A stretch of 64,000 nucleotides of DNA from Mycobacterium sp. IDR2000157661 (GTDB lineage: Bacteria > Actinomycetota > Actinomycetes > Mycobacteriales > Mycobacteriaceae). The number at the start of each line of letters is the position of its first letter. Positions within the stretch are counted from its first letter, which is position 1. Shown piece after piece: positions 17,028 to 26,610 of the stretch. Below the pieces are notes generated by a model that saw nothing but the letters and a program-made list of their open reading frames with translations, was not told where the DNA came from and did no database searches. The stretch covers positions 930,001 to 994,000 of the forward strand of contig NZ_CP081006.1 in the NCBI RefSeq assembly GCF_022317005.1, written 5' to 3'. Made by a program: the position numbers and the translations under genes.

Positions 17028-18836
17028 TCACCGGGTCGCACCGTTGATGACCGGTGTCGAGATCATGCCCTTCTCGACACCCCACATGACCGCGATCGTG
17101 CGGTATTCACCGGTCGAGATCAGGTGCGCCAACGCCTGGCGCAGCGACTCCGCCAGCGCCGACCCCTTGGCCACCGGCCAGCCGTACGGTGCGGAGTTGT
17201 ACACGTCACCGGCCGGTTCCAGCGCTCCGCCGGAGGTCTTGATCGCGAACCCGGTCACCGGCGAGTCGGCGGCCATCGCGTCGACCTCGCCGTTGATCAA
17301 CGCCGAGTTGAGGTCGTCCTGGCTGACGTAGACCACCTTGTCGATCGGCGCGTTCCCGGCGGCGACACAGTCCTCGCTCTTTTCCGGAATGTCCTCGGTT
17401 TCCTGCAAGCTCGCGTAGGACACTCCAACCCGCAGGCCGCAGGCGTCGGCCGGGGTGATACCGGAGCCGGCGCGCTGCGCCCACAACGTTCCTGCCCGGA
17501 AGTAGGTGACGAAGTCGACGGACTCCTCACGCTCCCTGGTGTCGGTGAACGAGGACATGCCGACGTCGAAGTCGCCGGCACGCACCGAGGGCAGGATCGC
17601 CTCGAACGCGGTTTCGCGGTACTCGGGCGCCAGTCCCAGGGTGCGCGTGATCGCGTTCATCAGGTCGACGTCGAACCCGACTATCTGGCCGTTCGCATCC
17701 TTGAATTCGTTTGGCGCATAAGGGGTGTTGACACCGACGACCAACCGCCCCGACGCCCGGATGTCCTCGGGCACCGTGGCCGCGATGGCCTCCACCGCAC
17801 CCGGGGCCGCCACTGGCGTCGCCGTCGACGAACTCTCCGCGACGCTCGCGGGCCTGGTGTCGCTGCGGCCGGGCCCGCCCCGCCACTGCAGCACCCCGAA
17901 GGTGCCCACCGCGGCTACCAACATCACCGATGCGGCCACCGCCAGCACCCGCCGCGACACGCGCGTCCTCTTCACCGGGGCGCGCCGCGCCGCGTGCCGT
18001 CCGCTGCCCGTCGCGCGCACCGGGGCGTTGAGCGCCCGCCGCGCGGCCTCGGCCAGTTGACCCGCGGTTTGATATCGCTTGGCCGGCTTCTTGGCCATGC
18101 CCTTGGCGATCACCTCATCGAATGCCGCCAAGCGCGGGTCGATGGCCGAGGGCCGCGGCACTTCCTTGGTCATGTGCCCGGCGATCTGCTGCTCGAGGCT
18201 CTCGGCCGGGTACGGACGCACTCCCGTCAGACACTCGTAGAGCACGCAGGCCAGGGCATAGATGTCGGCGGTGGCGTCGACCGGCTTGCCCTCGAACCGC
18301 TCGGGGGCCATGTAGGCCATGGTGCCCAGCGTGCTGCCCGCGGTCGTGAGGCCCTGCTCACCTGCGGCCCGGGCGAGGCCGAAGTCGATTAGGTAGACGA
18401 AGTCGCGGTCGGTGATCAGGATGTTCGACGGTTTGATGTCGCGGTGGATCAGACCCGCCGCATGCGCGGTGTCCAGCGCGGTGGCGACCTGCTCGACCAC
18501 TGCGACCGCCAGCGTCCGGTCGATCGGTTTGCCGGTATCGGACAGGATCGTGCCGAGATTGCGGCCCTCGATCAGCCGCATGTCGAGGTACAGCCGCCCG
18601 TCGATCTCACCGAACCCGTGAATCGGGACCACGTGGGGATCGTTGAGCCCGGCCGCGGCCTGCGACTCGCGGCGGAACCGCTGCTGAAAGACCTCGTCGG
18701 CGGCCATGCCCGGGGGCAGCACCTTGAGCGCGACGATGCGGTCGGTCCTGGTGTCGTAGGCGCGGTAGACCTCGCCCATGCCGCCGCGACCGATCAGCCG
18801 CTGCAGCCGGTAATGCCCGAATGGTGTCGCATCCAC
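17028..18836 (-). CDS. Receptor-type Ser/Thr protein kinase with extracellular solute-binding (SBP_bac_3) sensor
   Basis: A 602-residue membrane kinase. Residues 8-270 form a Hanks-type kinase with all key elements: GRGGMGEV loop, VALK lysine 38, HRDIKPSN (131-138), DFG (151-153) and APE (177-179). A basic linker precedes one membrane span (about 297-318). Residues 360-602 resemble periplasmic amino-acid-binding proteins (RLVVGVNTPYAPNEF, VGFDVDLMNAI, DFDVGMSS, DAMAADSPV). The layout predicts that an extracellular small molecule controls intracellular phosphorylation. GTG at 18836 has AGGAG 8 bases upstream. It may be co-transcribed with the hydrolase gene upstream. Ligand and targets unknown. 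Confidence 0.93.
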   Translation of the reverse strand: MDATPFGHYRLQRLIGRGGMGEVYRAYDTRTDRIVALKVLPPGMAADEVFQQRFRRESQAAAGLNDPHVVPIHGFGEIDGRLYLDMRLIEGRNLGTILSDTGKPIDRTLAVAVVEQVATALDTAHAAGLIHRDIKPSNILITDRDFVYLIDFGLARAAGEQGLTTAGSTLGTMAYMAPERFEGKPVDATADIYALACVLYECLTGVRPYPAESLEQQIAGHMTKEVPRPSAIDPRLAAFDEVIAKGMAKKPAKRYQTAGQLAEAARRALNAPVRATGSGRHAARRAPVKRTRVSRRVLAVAASVMLVAAVGTFGVLQWRGGPGRSDTRPASVAESSSTATPVAAPGAVEAIAATVPEDIRASGRLVVGVNTPYAPNEFKDANGQIVGFDVDLMNAITRTLGLAPEYRETAFEAILPSVRAGDFDVGMSSFTDTREREESVDFVTYFRAGTLWAQRAGSGITPADACGLRVGVSYASLQETEDIPEKSEDCVAAGNAPIDKVVYVSQDDLNSALINGEVDAMAADSPVTGFAIKTSGGALEPAGDVYNSAPYGWPVAKGSALAESLRQALAHLISTGEYRTIAVMWGVEKGMISTPVINGATR

Positions 18837-18975
18837 CGTGTTAACTCCTCGGCGGCCAACCCCGCATCGGTGTGTCGATTGAAGTTACATCACGTTTGCC
18901 AGGAGATCTTAGTGGTTGCCGACGCGGAATTTGCCGTTGCGCGACAGGTCCGCCGCCCGGCGCCATCCTTGCTGG

Positions 18976-21447
18976 TCAGGCCGCCGTGACGACGTCCGCC
19001 GACGGCGTGGTCATGACGGTCGCCGCATCCGCGGTCGGCAACGAGAGCTCGATGCTCGTCACCTTGATCGCGCCCCACGACAGGAACCTCTGGTACTGGA
19101 CCGCCGACGCGACGATCTGCAGCGTCACCGTCTGACCGGGCGCCAGCGTGTGGGCGATCTGCTCGAGCGGCACCGTCGCGACCCGCGTGCGCCCGTCGAG
19201 AATCACCGGTATCGGAGTCACCTGGTTGCCCAGCACCAAACCCGTTGTGTCGTCGACGAGCTGGGCGTAGACGTGCCTGCTGACACCTGTGCCCGAATAG
19301 GTGAATGCCAGCTGTGGCGCGCCGACGAGGTACTGGGTCGTCGCCTGCCTCGGCAAGGTGAGCTCCACGGCGTTGACGGCTTCCGACGCGGACAGGATGC
19401 CCAGCAGCGCGCCGATTGGACCGGCTTGCAGCGCACGGAAATTCGGCCCGGATCCGCCGAGCAGCGGCCACAGTGGCAGGTTCTGATTCGTCGCGGTAGC
19501 GACCTGCAGCGACGGTCCCCGCTTGACCGGATAAGTATCCGATCCGAAGATCCGCCCGTGCTGGTCGACCCACTCGAACTGCGGACCTGTAGACACCGGC
19601 TCACGCTTGACGTAGCGGTCGAGCCAGTTCATCGTCGCCCGTTCGACCAGCGTGCCGTCCTCGCCGGAGATGCACGCGCCGTGACCACCGCAGAACCACA
19701 CGACCTTGGTTGGCACCCCCCGGCGAAGCAGAACCTCCGCGTTCTCGTGCGCCTCCTGCAGCGAGAAGAGCGTGTCGACGGTGCCCTGCAGCAGCAGGGT
19801 CGGCGCGGTGATCTGTCCGAGCAGCCGGTCTGGACTGCGTTCGTCGAGGAACCGGACCTGCGCGTCGGTGAGTCGGCCGGTCAGCAGGCCCGTCGCCACC
19901 GCCGCATAGATGTTGGGGTTGGACCGCGAACCGGTGAGTAGCAACGCCGCGGTGAGGATGGCGCCCCAGCTGGTCTTGGTTGCCTCCGCTTTGTACAGCG
20001 AGGTGTTGAGGTTGTTCCACGCGATCGTCGGGGCGATCGCGTCGACCCGCTTGTCGATCGCCGCGGTGACCAACTGGATTCCGCCGCCGTAGGAGGCGCC
20101 GACCATGCCGACCCGTGGATCACCCGTGGCGTCGAGCAGGGCCTCCGGCTGCTCGGCGAGCCAACTGATGATGGCCTGCATGTCCCGGCCCTCGTAGTCC
20201 GGATGGTCGATCTGCAGCACACCGCCGGACTGCCATTCCCCGCGCGGGTCCCACGTGACGACGTTGTAGCCGCTGCGCAGCAGGGGCGCCATGCCGATGA
20301 CGTCGTTGGGCATGAACGGGTTGTCCTCGGCGAGCGGGTTGGTCTCACCGGGCAGTCCGAGGCCGGGGCCGTTGAGGATCGTCGGCGCGACCTTGCCCTT
20401 GTTCACGCCCTGCGCCGGGAAGAAGTGCACGTAGATGGGAGTGCCATCGGCCGAGTACACGACCACATCGCGCGGTGTCGTCCCACCGGTGAAGCCGATC
20501 GGGTAGCCGATCAGGGGGTGCAAGATGTCACCGATGAACGGCAACTGCTTGAGCACCGCGACGACGGGCGTGACGAAAAGCGGTCCGACCACGGGGATGT
20601 ACTGCAACGGGGTCAGCAACGGTACGGACGCGACTGCGACGACTCGAGGTTGCGGCTCCTCGACGGTGACCGCGGCGAGTTCGCGCCGTGCCGCCGCGGC
20701 CAGCGTCCACCCCAGCGGAGTGTCGGCAGGCCCGGCCGGCGCACCGTCCAGACCGGAGTTGGGGCCGACGAGCGCCGAGACGATGTGGGAAACCGTCGCT
20801 ACGACAGGCGGTTCCGTCTCGGCCGGCTCGGCCGGCGTGGCCGACCAGGTGGTCGTGGGCTCGACCACCATGGTGACGCTGCGCATGACCGTCGCCGGTG
20901 CCGGGTAGGCCGTCGGTTGCGGGGCGCCGACGGCCGGCACCGACTCGGTGGTCTTGACGTCGTCCGACGTGGTCGCGCCCTCGACGATCTGTGTCGACGA
21001 AAACACTGCACCGGGCTCCGACTCGTCACTCGAGTCGCTGGTGGCCTCGTCGTCCTGGTCGGTCTCCCACCGCTCGTTCGAGTGCTTCTGAGTGGTCGGC
21101 GACTGCTCGGTCTCGTCGTCGGGCGCCGATTCGTCGTCCTCTAAGCCTTCAGAGTCGTCGGTGTCGTCGGTGTCCCCGAAGTCATCGGGGTCCCCGAAGT
21201 CGTCGGTCTGATCGGTGGCATCGATGCCCGGGTCGTCGGTGTCAGCCGACTTGTCCGTCGCCGTCGAGGCGGACGTGTCCGTCGCCGTGGAGGTTTCCGT
21301 CGCCGAGGATGAGGGCGCATCGCTCTGCGAGGAATCGGCCGGTTCAGCCGAGGCAACCGCGTGGCCCATGAAGAGCGCCGACCCGATACCGAGGGCGACA
21401 GCCAGCCCGCCGATCCGACCCACATACCTCCCCGCATCCATGCCCAT
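18976..21447 (-). CDS. Large exported alpha/beta hydrolase with acidic Ser/Thr-rich N-terminal region
   Basis: About 823 residues. The N-terminus (AGRYVGRIGGLAVALGIG...GHAVASAEP) is a signal peptide of a type common in mycobacterial exported proteins. About 125 residues rich in Ser, Thr, Asp and Glu follow, including DDFGD repeats, then a Val/Pro-rich linker. The second half is an alpha/beta hydrolase of CocE/S15-like form with nucleophile motif GASYGGG and a late GGHGACIS His. The C-terminal 180 residues look like a beta-rich jelly-roll domain. Start: ATG at 21447; ATG 21441, or GTG 21426 after GGGGAGG, are alternatives. Substrate unknown; perhaps an esterase or peptidase. Confidence 0.85.
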   Translation of the reverse strand: MGMDAGRYVGRIGGLAVALGIGSALFMGHAVASAEPADSSQSDAPSSSATETSTATDTSASTATDKSADTDDPGIDATDQTDDFGDPDDFGDTDDTDDSEGLEDDESAPDDETEQSPTTQKHSNERWETDQDDEATSDSSDESEPGAVFSSTQIVEGATTSDDVKTTESVPAVGAPQPTAYPAPATVMRSVTMVVEPTTTWSATPAEPAETEPPVVATVSHIVSALVGPNSGLDGAPAGPADTPLGWTLAAAARRELAAVTVEEPQPRVVAVASVPLLTPLQYIPVVGPLFVTPVVAVLKQLPFIGDILHPLIGYPIGFTGGTTPRDVVVYSADGTPIYVHFFPAQGVNKGKVAPTILNGPGLGLPGETNPLAEDNPFMPNDVIGMAPLLRSGYNVVTWDPRGEWQSGGVLQIDHPDYEGRDMQAIISWLAEQPEALLDATGDPRVGMVGASYGGGIQLVTAAIDKRVDAIAPTIAWNNLNTSLYKAEATKTSWGAILTAALLLTGSRSNPNIYAAVATGLLTGRLTDAQVRFLDERSPDRLLGQITAPTLLLQGTVDTLFSLQEAHENAEVLLRRGVPTKVVWFCGGHGACISGEDGTLVERATMNWLDRYVKREPVSTGPQFEWVDQHGRIFGSDTYPVKRGPSLQVATATNQNLPLWPLLGGSGPNFRALQAGPIGALLGILSASEAVNAVELTLPRQATTQYLVGAPQLAFTYSGTGVSRHVYAQLVDDTTGLVLGNQVTPIPVILDGRTRVATVPLEQIAHTLAPGQTVTLQIVASAVQYQRFLSWGAIKVTSIELSLPTADAATVMTTPSADVVTAA

Positions 21448-21662
21448 GTGTCTACCGGCGCAGCCGACGATTTGTGCTGCTTTTCCGGTCAATCGGCGCA
21501 CGTTCGTTGACAGCGCCCCCGGCCGCGCTCACCAGATTTGTCGCACTTGCCAAGGCCGTTCAGGAGTGATCGAGGACTGACTCGGGACTGACGCAGGATT
21601 GTTACAGGAGTGTCGTGAAATTTTGATGTTTGAAGTGTTCATTTCGCGGCAACAGCACCGCC

Positions 21663-22183
21663 ATGCTGACCACACTCAGGAACTTCTCGCCGATACTGCT
21701 TGCCGGCGCGGCGGCTGCTGCCATCGCGGCGGCCCCCGCTGGTTTCGCTTCTCCGTCGTTCCTCCCGGCAGGAGGCCCGGCCGGGTGCTATGACCCGTAC
21801 GGCACCGGCTGCGCGGCGCCCCCGCCGCCGCCTGCCCCCGCCGGATGGGCGCCCGCGCCGCCACCGCCTCCGGGTGTCTACGTGCCGCCTCCCCGCCGCC
21901 CCCCGGCGTTTTCGTTCCGCCTCCGCCACCTGGTGTCGTCGCCCCCGGCGGTGTCGCGGGTCCCGCGGGCGCAGCGGGTGCCATCCCCGGCGGTCCGGCC
22001 GGCGTGGCCGGCCCTGAGGGTGCCGCGGGCACGATCCCCGGTGGGCCGACCGGCGCAGCCGGACCCCAGGGAGCGACCGGCGCGATTCCAGGTGGCCCGT
22101 CCGGCACTGCCGGCCCCGAGGGCGCGGCCGGCTGCATCCCCGGTGTGGGATGCGCCAGCGTGCCGGCCACCGACGTGCCCTGA
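21663..22183 (+). pseudogene. Exported Pro-rich/collagen-like protein, interrupted by a one-base frameshift
   Basis: The ATG at 21663 opens a signal peptide (LLAGAAAAAIAAAPAGFASP) and a Pro-rich region ending PPPPPGVYVPP. The frame then turns into nonsense, while the next frame continues with PPPGVFVPPPPPGVV and three 17-residue Gly-rich units (IPGGP.G.AGP.GA.G.), ending at a TGA at 22183. One extra C in the C-run at 21891-21894 would rejoin both halves into a protein of about 173 residues. Either an error, a recent mutation or a slippage-prone tract. Sequence is Gly-X-Y collagen-like; probably cell-surface. Confidence 0.75.
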
Positions 22184-22184
22184 G

Positions 22185-23564
22185 CTAACTCCGCGTCGCG
22201 GATGACGTGTCGGCGGCGGCGGGACAGGATCGCATCTGGCCCGCCGCCGCCGGCACGTTCCTCTTTGCCCGGACCGTGATCCGCGCGCCGCGCTGCGGCG
22301 TCAGGATCACATGCTTGATCTTCGCCCGCTCGCCGGTGGCGGTCGTGGTCTTCAGGTCCACCCGTCGCAACACCTCGCGCAGCACGACGCGCATCTCGAC
22401 CATCGCGAATCCCGCACCTAGACAACGCCGATTGCCGCCGCCGAACGGTAGCCACGTCGCCGGGCTCAGCGTGGCGCCGACCATCCGGTCCGGGTCGAAG
22501 CGTTGCGGCTGCGGATACAGGCCGGCGTCGTCGTGCACCAGCGTGATGCTGGGGACCACCATCACTCCGGCCGGCAGGCGATGGCCGCCCATTTCCACCG
22601 GCTCGGTGAGGATGCGCCCGACGTCGGGCACCACCGGCCGGACCCGCAGTGTCTCCTTGGCGATCGCGTCGAGGTACTCGTCGTCGCCCTCCTCGGCCGC
22701 GCGCACCGCCTTGGCGAGGATGTCCGGGTGACGCGTCAGCCGCTCCAGCGCCCACGACAGCCCGGTGGCAGTGGTGTCGTGGCCGGCCACGAGCAGGGTC
22801 ATCAGCTGGTCGCGCAGTTCTCGGTCGCTCATCGGTGCGCCATCGTCCGTTCCGGCCCGCACCAACATCGCCAGGGCGTCGGTGCGCTCGGCCAGCCTCG
22901 GATCCGCGCGGCGCTCGGCGATCTCGTCGTAGAGCAACCTGTCCGCGGCGGCGATGTTGCGCCGCAACCGGCGCCACGGGAAAAGCTTCTGCAGCCTGGG
23001 CTTGGCGATCGCCAGCGACTCCCACGGGCCGACGCTCAGCAGTCGCGGCATCACGTCGCGCAGCGCGGCCAGCCGAGCGGGGTCGCTGGCGCCGATAACC
23101 GTCCGCAGAATCACTTCGAGCGTGATCTGCGACATCCTCGGCGCCACGGCGAACGGCGTGCCGACGGGCCAACCCGCGATGTTCTCGACGGCGATGTCGG
23201 CCATCACCCCGGCCTGCGCGGCGACGGCGTCGCGGTGGAACGGCGCCATCATCAAGCGACGGCGCTCGCGGTGCACATCGTCGTCGACCACGAGCACCGA
23301 ACTGTCGCCCAGCAGCCCGGCAAGCATCGAATTCGCCTCGCCCGCATGAAATATTCGTGGGTCGCCGGCGAACACGGTCTTGATGTCGGCCGGATCGGCC
23401 AGGTACACCATGTCGCCCATCACGGAGTTGCGCAGTGTGAAGACGTCGCCGTAGCGGCGCCTGCAAAGCGCCACCACCTGCGGCCACCACCTCATCATCA
23501 GCAACAGCAGGGCGAACGAGGGCAGCCGCGGACCCGGCGGCAGAGCCGGCGTTGTTGGACTCAT
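22185..23564 (-). CDS. Cytochrome P450 (CYP135/CYP138-like)
   Basis: A 459-residue soluble haem monooxygenase. The I-helix oxygen motif is AGHDTTA, the ExxR motif is ETLR, and the haem-binding loop is FGGGNRRCLG with the Cys thiolate ligand. The N-terminal PPGPRLPSF and the overall sequence resemble the mycobacterial CYP135/137/138 group as I remember it. The last 30 residues (NVPAAAGQM...SSATRS) extend past the usual family end. Substrate and redox partner not inferable; no ferredoxin gene is adjacent. Confidence 0.92.
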   Translation of the reverse strand: MSPTTPALPPGPRLPSFALLLLMMRWWPQVVALCRRRYGDVFTLRNSVMGDMVYLADPADIKTVFAGDPRIFHAGEANSMLAGLLGDSSVLVVDDDVHRERRRLMMAPFHRDAVAAQAGVMADIAVENIAGWPVGTPFAVAPRMSQITLEVILRTVIGASDPARLAALRDVMPRLLSVGPWESLAIAKPRLQKLFPWRRLRRNIAAADRLLYDEIAERRADPRLAERTDALAMLVRAGTDDGAPMSDRELRDQLMTLLVAGHDTTATGLSWALERLTRHPDILAKAVRAAEEGDDEYLDAIAKETLRVRPVVPDVGRILTEPVEMGGHRLPAGVMVVPSITLVHDDAGLYPQPQRFDPDRMVGATLSPATWLPFGGGNRRCLGAGFAMVEMRVVLREVLRRVDLKTTTATGERAKIKHVILTPQRGARITVRAKRNVPAAAGQMRSCPAAADTSSATRS

Positions 23565-23605
23565 GCCTAATAGCGTACAACCGCGCGCCCGCTAGGAGAA
23601 CCGTT

Positions 23606-24652
23606 TCACGGCCGGTACCGCAGGATTTTGTCGTCGCCTTCTCGTGGATTGCCGCGTCCGTCACGGTTGCTGGTGGTGAACCACAGGCTGCCGTCGGGGG
23701 CGGCGACCACGGTGCGCAGCCGCCCGTACCGTCCGACGAACAGCGATTCCGCTTCGCCCAGCATGCCGTCGGCCCCGACCGGCACCCGGAAGAGTCGTTG
23801 TCCGCGCAACGCGGCGACCCACAGCGCGCCGCCGTAGAAGGCCAGCCCGGACGGCGACGCCGCCTCGACCGGCCACTGCAACATGGGGTCGGTCAGACCT
23901 TCGATTCCCGCACGGCCCTCGGCCATCGGCCACCCGTAGTTGCCGCCGGGCTTGACGAGGTTGAGCTCGTCGAGCCGGTTCGCGCCGTACTCGGTTGCCC
24001 ACATCCGGCCGGTCGAATCCCACGCCAGGCCCTGGACGTTGCGGTGGCCGAGCGACCAGATCGGCGAGCCGGGGAAGGGGTTGTCCGGTGGGACCGAGCC
24101 GTCGGGATTGATCCGCAGTATCTTGCCGCCCAGCGACGACCGGTCCTGCGCCAGCTGCGGTTCACTGGCCTCTCCCGTCGCGACGTACAGCTTGCCGTCC
24201 GGCCCGAACGCGATGCGACCGCCGTTGTGGATCGCGGCCACCGGTATGCCGGTGAGGATGGGGGTCTGCGCGGTGAGCGCGGCACCGTCGAAACCTGTTC
24301 GCACCACCCGGTTGTCCTGCCCGGTGGTCAGGTAGGCGAACACGTCCGGTCCGCCGGTGGCCAGACCGAGTAGACCTCCTTCGGGGCGCGCCACCACGCC
24401 GTCGACGTTGCCGACCGGACTCAGTTGGTCCGGCGCCGTCATGTGCTTGATCGCGCCGGTGCTGCGCTCGGCGACGAGTGCGCTGCCGTCGGGCAGAAAC
24501 GCGATACCCCATGGCACATCGAGGTCGGTCGCGATGACAGTCGGTAGGGCCGTACCCGGCTGACCCTGCGACTCGCTGTGCGCACATGCCATGAGCAGCA
24601 GGAATGGGCAAACGAGAGCGGCGATGGTCCGGATTCTGAGCGGGCGGGTCAC
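23606..24652 (-). CDS. PQQ-dependent glucose/sorbosone dehydrogenase-like lipoprotein
   Basis: A 348-residue beta-propeller protein. The N-terminus is a lipoprotein signal with lipobox LLMAC, so it should be membrane-anchored outside the cytoplasm. Family motifs are visible: VPWGIAFLPDGSALVAER, GGLLGLA, HNGGRIAFGPDGKLYV, GHRNVQGLAWD, and a C-terminal GSLWFTTSNRDGRG. The family oxidises aldose sugars with PQQ, but many members have unknown substrates. GTG start at 24652, divergent from the phosphatase gene. Confidence 0.88.
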   Translation of the reverse strand: MTRPLRIRTIAALVCPFLLLMACAHSESQGQPGTALPTVIATDLDVPWGIAFLPDGSALVAERSTGAIKHMTAPDQLSPVGNVDGVVARPEGGLLGLATGGPDVFAYLTTGQDNRVVRTGFDGAALTAQTPILTGIPVAAIHNGGRIAFGPDGKLYVATGEASEPQLAQDRSSLGGKILRINPDGSVPPDNPFPGSPIWSLGHRNVQGLAWDSTGRMWATEYGANRLDELNLVKPGGNYGWPMAEGRAGIEGLTDPMLQWPVEAASPSGLAFYGGALWVAALRGQRLFRVPVGADGMLGEAESLFVGRYGRLRTVVAAPDGSLWFTTSNRDGRGNPREGDDKILRYRP

Positions 24653-24755
24653 TGCGACCGATTACCCGTTTTGCCCAGCGGGATCCGGTGCAATGCGATC
24701 GGTTTCTGCCCCCGTCGACTCGGCTATACGACGCGAAGACCGAGGAGGGCTCGAC

Positions 24756-26417
24756 ATGGATCAGGGCGCGGCACACGACCAGCTGTTGGTGGGCCCGCTG
24801 CTCAGGTATGTCGGTCACAACGACGCGACGATCTGGGTGGAAACCCGAAACGCGTGCACCGTCGACATACTCGGCCGATCGGCGGACACCTTCGAAGTCG
24901 AGGGACACCACTTCGCCCTCGTCTGCATCGACGGCCTCGACCGGTCCGTCGAACATCCCTACGAGGTGCGCCTCGACGGTGTCACGGCGTGGCCGCCGCC
25001 GGACTACCCCTTTCCGCAGCCCCGCATCCGGCTGATGCCCGACCCGGGAAATCTGCGCCTGCTGTTCGGATCCTGCCGGGCGTCTGCCCCCCACCATCCG
25101 CCATACACCTACAAGGGGTGGTGGCATCCGAAGGGCAAGGGCATCGACGTGCTGCAGACCTACGGGATGCGAATGCTGCGCCAGCCCTCGGCGCTGTGGC
25201 CGGATGCGCTGATGATGATGGGTGATCAGCTCTACGCCGACGACGTCCCCGCCACCGTCGCCGAGGAGGTGGCCGGACGCCGGGTGCACCCCGACGGGCC
25301 GGTCGAGGTGCTCGAGGACTTCACCGAATACTGCACCGGGTACCGCGACGCCTGGACCGATCCGATCGTGCGCTGGATGCTCTCGACGGTGCCGACCTCG
25401 ATGATGTTCGACGACCACGAGATCAACAACGAATGGAACATCTCCCGGCACTGGCTCGAGCAGATGCGTGCCACCAGCTGGTACGAGGACCGGGTCCTCG
25501 GCGGGCTGATGGCGTACTGGGTGTATCAGCACCTGGGCAACCTGTCGCCGCAGGAACTCGCGGAAGAGGAAACCTACCAACGCATCTGCCAGACCCGCGA
25601 CGGCACCGCGCTGCTGCGCGACATGGCCGAACAGGCCGAGAGCGACGAGGGACTGTCCCGGTTCAGCTACTGCCACGACTTCGGCGACGCGCGGCTGATC
25701 ATGATGGACGCCCGCACCGGCAGGCAGCTCGAACCGGGCAAGCGCCAGATGATGACCGACGACGAGTGGGAGTGGATTCGCGACAGAGCCGACGGGGACT
25801 ACCAGCACCTACTGCTCGCCAGCTCGTTACCGTTCCTGTTGCCCAGCGGCCTGCAGGACACCGAGGCATGGGCGGAGGCCGTCGGGGACCGCGCCTGGGG
25901 CAAGCGGATGTGCGGGGTGGCCGAGAAGATCCGGCGCACCGCCGACATGGACCACTGGGCGGCGTTCCAGCGCAGCTACCGCGAGTTCGAGGAGCTGGTA
26001 ATCGACGTGGCAACCGGCAAGCGCAGTGAGCCGCCCGCGACGGTGCTGATGTTCGGCGGCGACGTGCACCACTGCTGGGTTTCCGAGGTGAGCCTGCCCG
26101 ACGACGTCCCGCCCGCACGCAGCAAGATCTGGCAGATGGTGTGTTCCGGCTTTCGCAAAGATCTACGGATCAACGAGCGAATCCCGTTGCTGTTCGGCCA
26201 CACTCGCGTTGCAGCGCTGCTCGGGCGCGCGCTGCTGGCCACCACGCGCGTCGGCAGGCCGCGGCTGCGGTGGGCGCCGGTGACCAAGCCGCACTTCCGC
26301 AACCAGATCGGCACGTTGGAGATCGCCGGCGGCGAAGTGGGCGTGCGGATGGAGGAGGTCACCGGCAACTGGCGCAAGCCGCGACTGGTCACCGTGATCG
26401 AGCACAAGCTGCTCTGA
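24756..26417 (+). CDS. PhoD-like (alkaline phosphatase D family) metallophosphatase
   Basis: A 553-residue protein with the metallophosphoesterase motifs LLFGSCRAS, MMGDQLYADDV, FDDHEINNEW and FGGDVHHCWVSE. These provide Asp, Asn and His ligands for a bimetal centre. I see no signal peptide, which differs from Tat-exported PhoD, so it may act inside the cell. ATG at 24756 has GGAGG 8 bases upstream; longer starts overlap the divergent promoter region and are unlikely. Confidence 0.87.
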   Translation: MDQGAAHDQLLVGPLLRYVGHNDATIWVETRNACTVDILGRSADTFEVEGHHFALVCIDGLDRSVEHPYEVRLDGVTAWPPPDYPFPQPRIRLMPDPGNLRLLFGSCRASAPHHPPYTYKGWWHPKGKGIDVLQTYGMRMLRQPSALWPDALMMMGDQLYADDVPATVAEEVAGRRVHPDGPVEVLEDFTEYCTGYRDAWTDPIVRWMLSTVPTSMMFDDHEINNEWNISRHWLEQMRATSWYEDRVLGGLMAYWVYQHLGNLSPQELAEEETYQRICQTRDGTALLRDMAEQAESDEGLSRFSYCHDFGDARLIMMDARTGRQLEPGKRQMMTDDEWEWIRDRADGDYQHLLLASSLPFLLPSGLQDTEAWAEAVGDRAWGKRMCGVAEKIRRTADMDHWAAFQRSYREFEELVIDVATGKRSEPPATVLMFGGDVHHCWVSEVSLPDDVPPARSKIWQMVCSGFRKDLRINERIPLLFGHTRVAALLGRALLATTRVGRPRLRWAPVTKPHFRNQIGTLEIAGGEVGVRMEEVTGNWRKPRLVTVIEHKLL

Positions 26418-26610
26418 CGTATAACGGCGGCTGGGCCGGGTAGTAAAGCCCGACCGCACCGCATCGCCGACTGCGGCTGGCCAACTCCACCGAGCACTGG
26501 GTCTCGGTGCAGCACCAGCCCAGGCAATACGCCATCTGAGCCCCTTCCGGCGTTAAGTTGTCGGCGGGTCGCTACCCGACGCGGCCACGACTCCGGAAGA
26601 TCGTTGACAT

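Noticed and set aside
21676..23664. 662-codon open frame on the minus strand over the P450 gene
   Set aside because: Arg/Pro/Ala-rich shadow of the P450 in another frame, with no family features; the P450 frame has all the motifs.
26418..26610. Short frame ending at about 26539 as a gene or relic
   Set aside because: Only about 20 plausible residues, no start or family match; treated as intergenic with the promoter of the downstream membrane protein.
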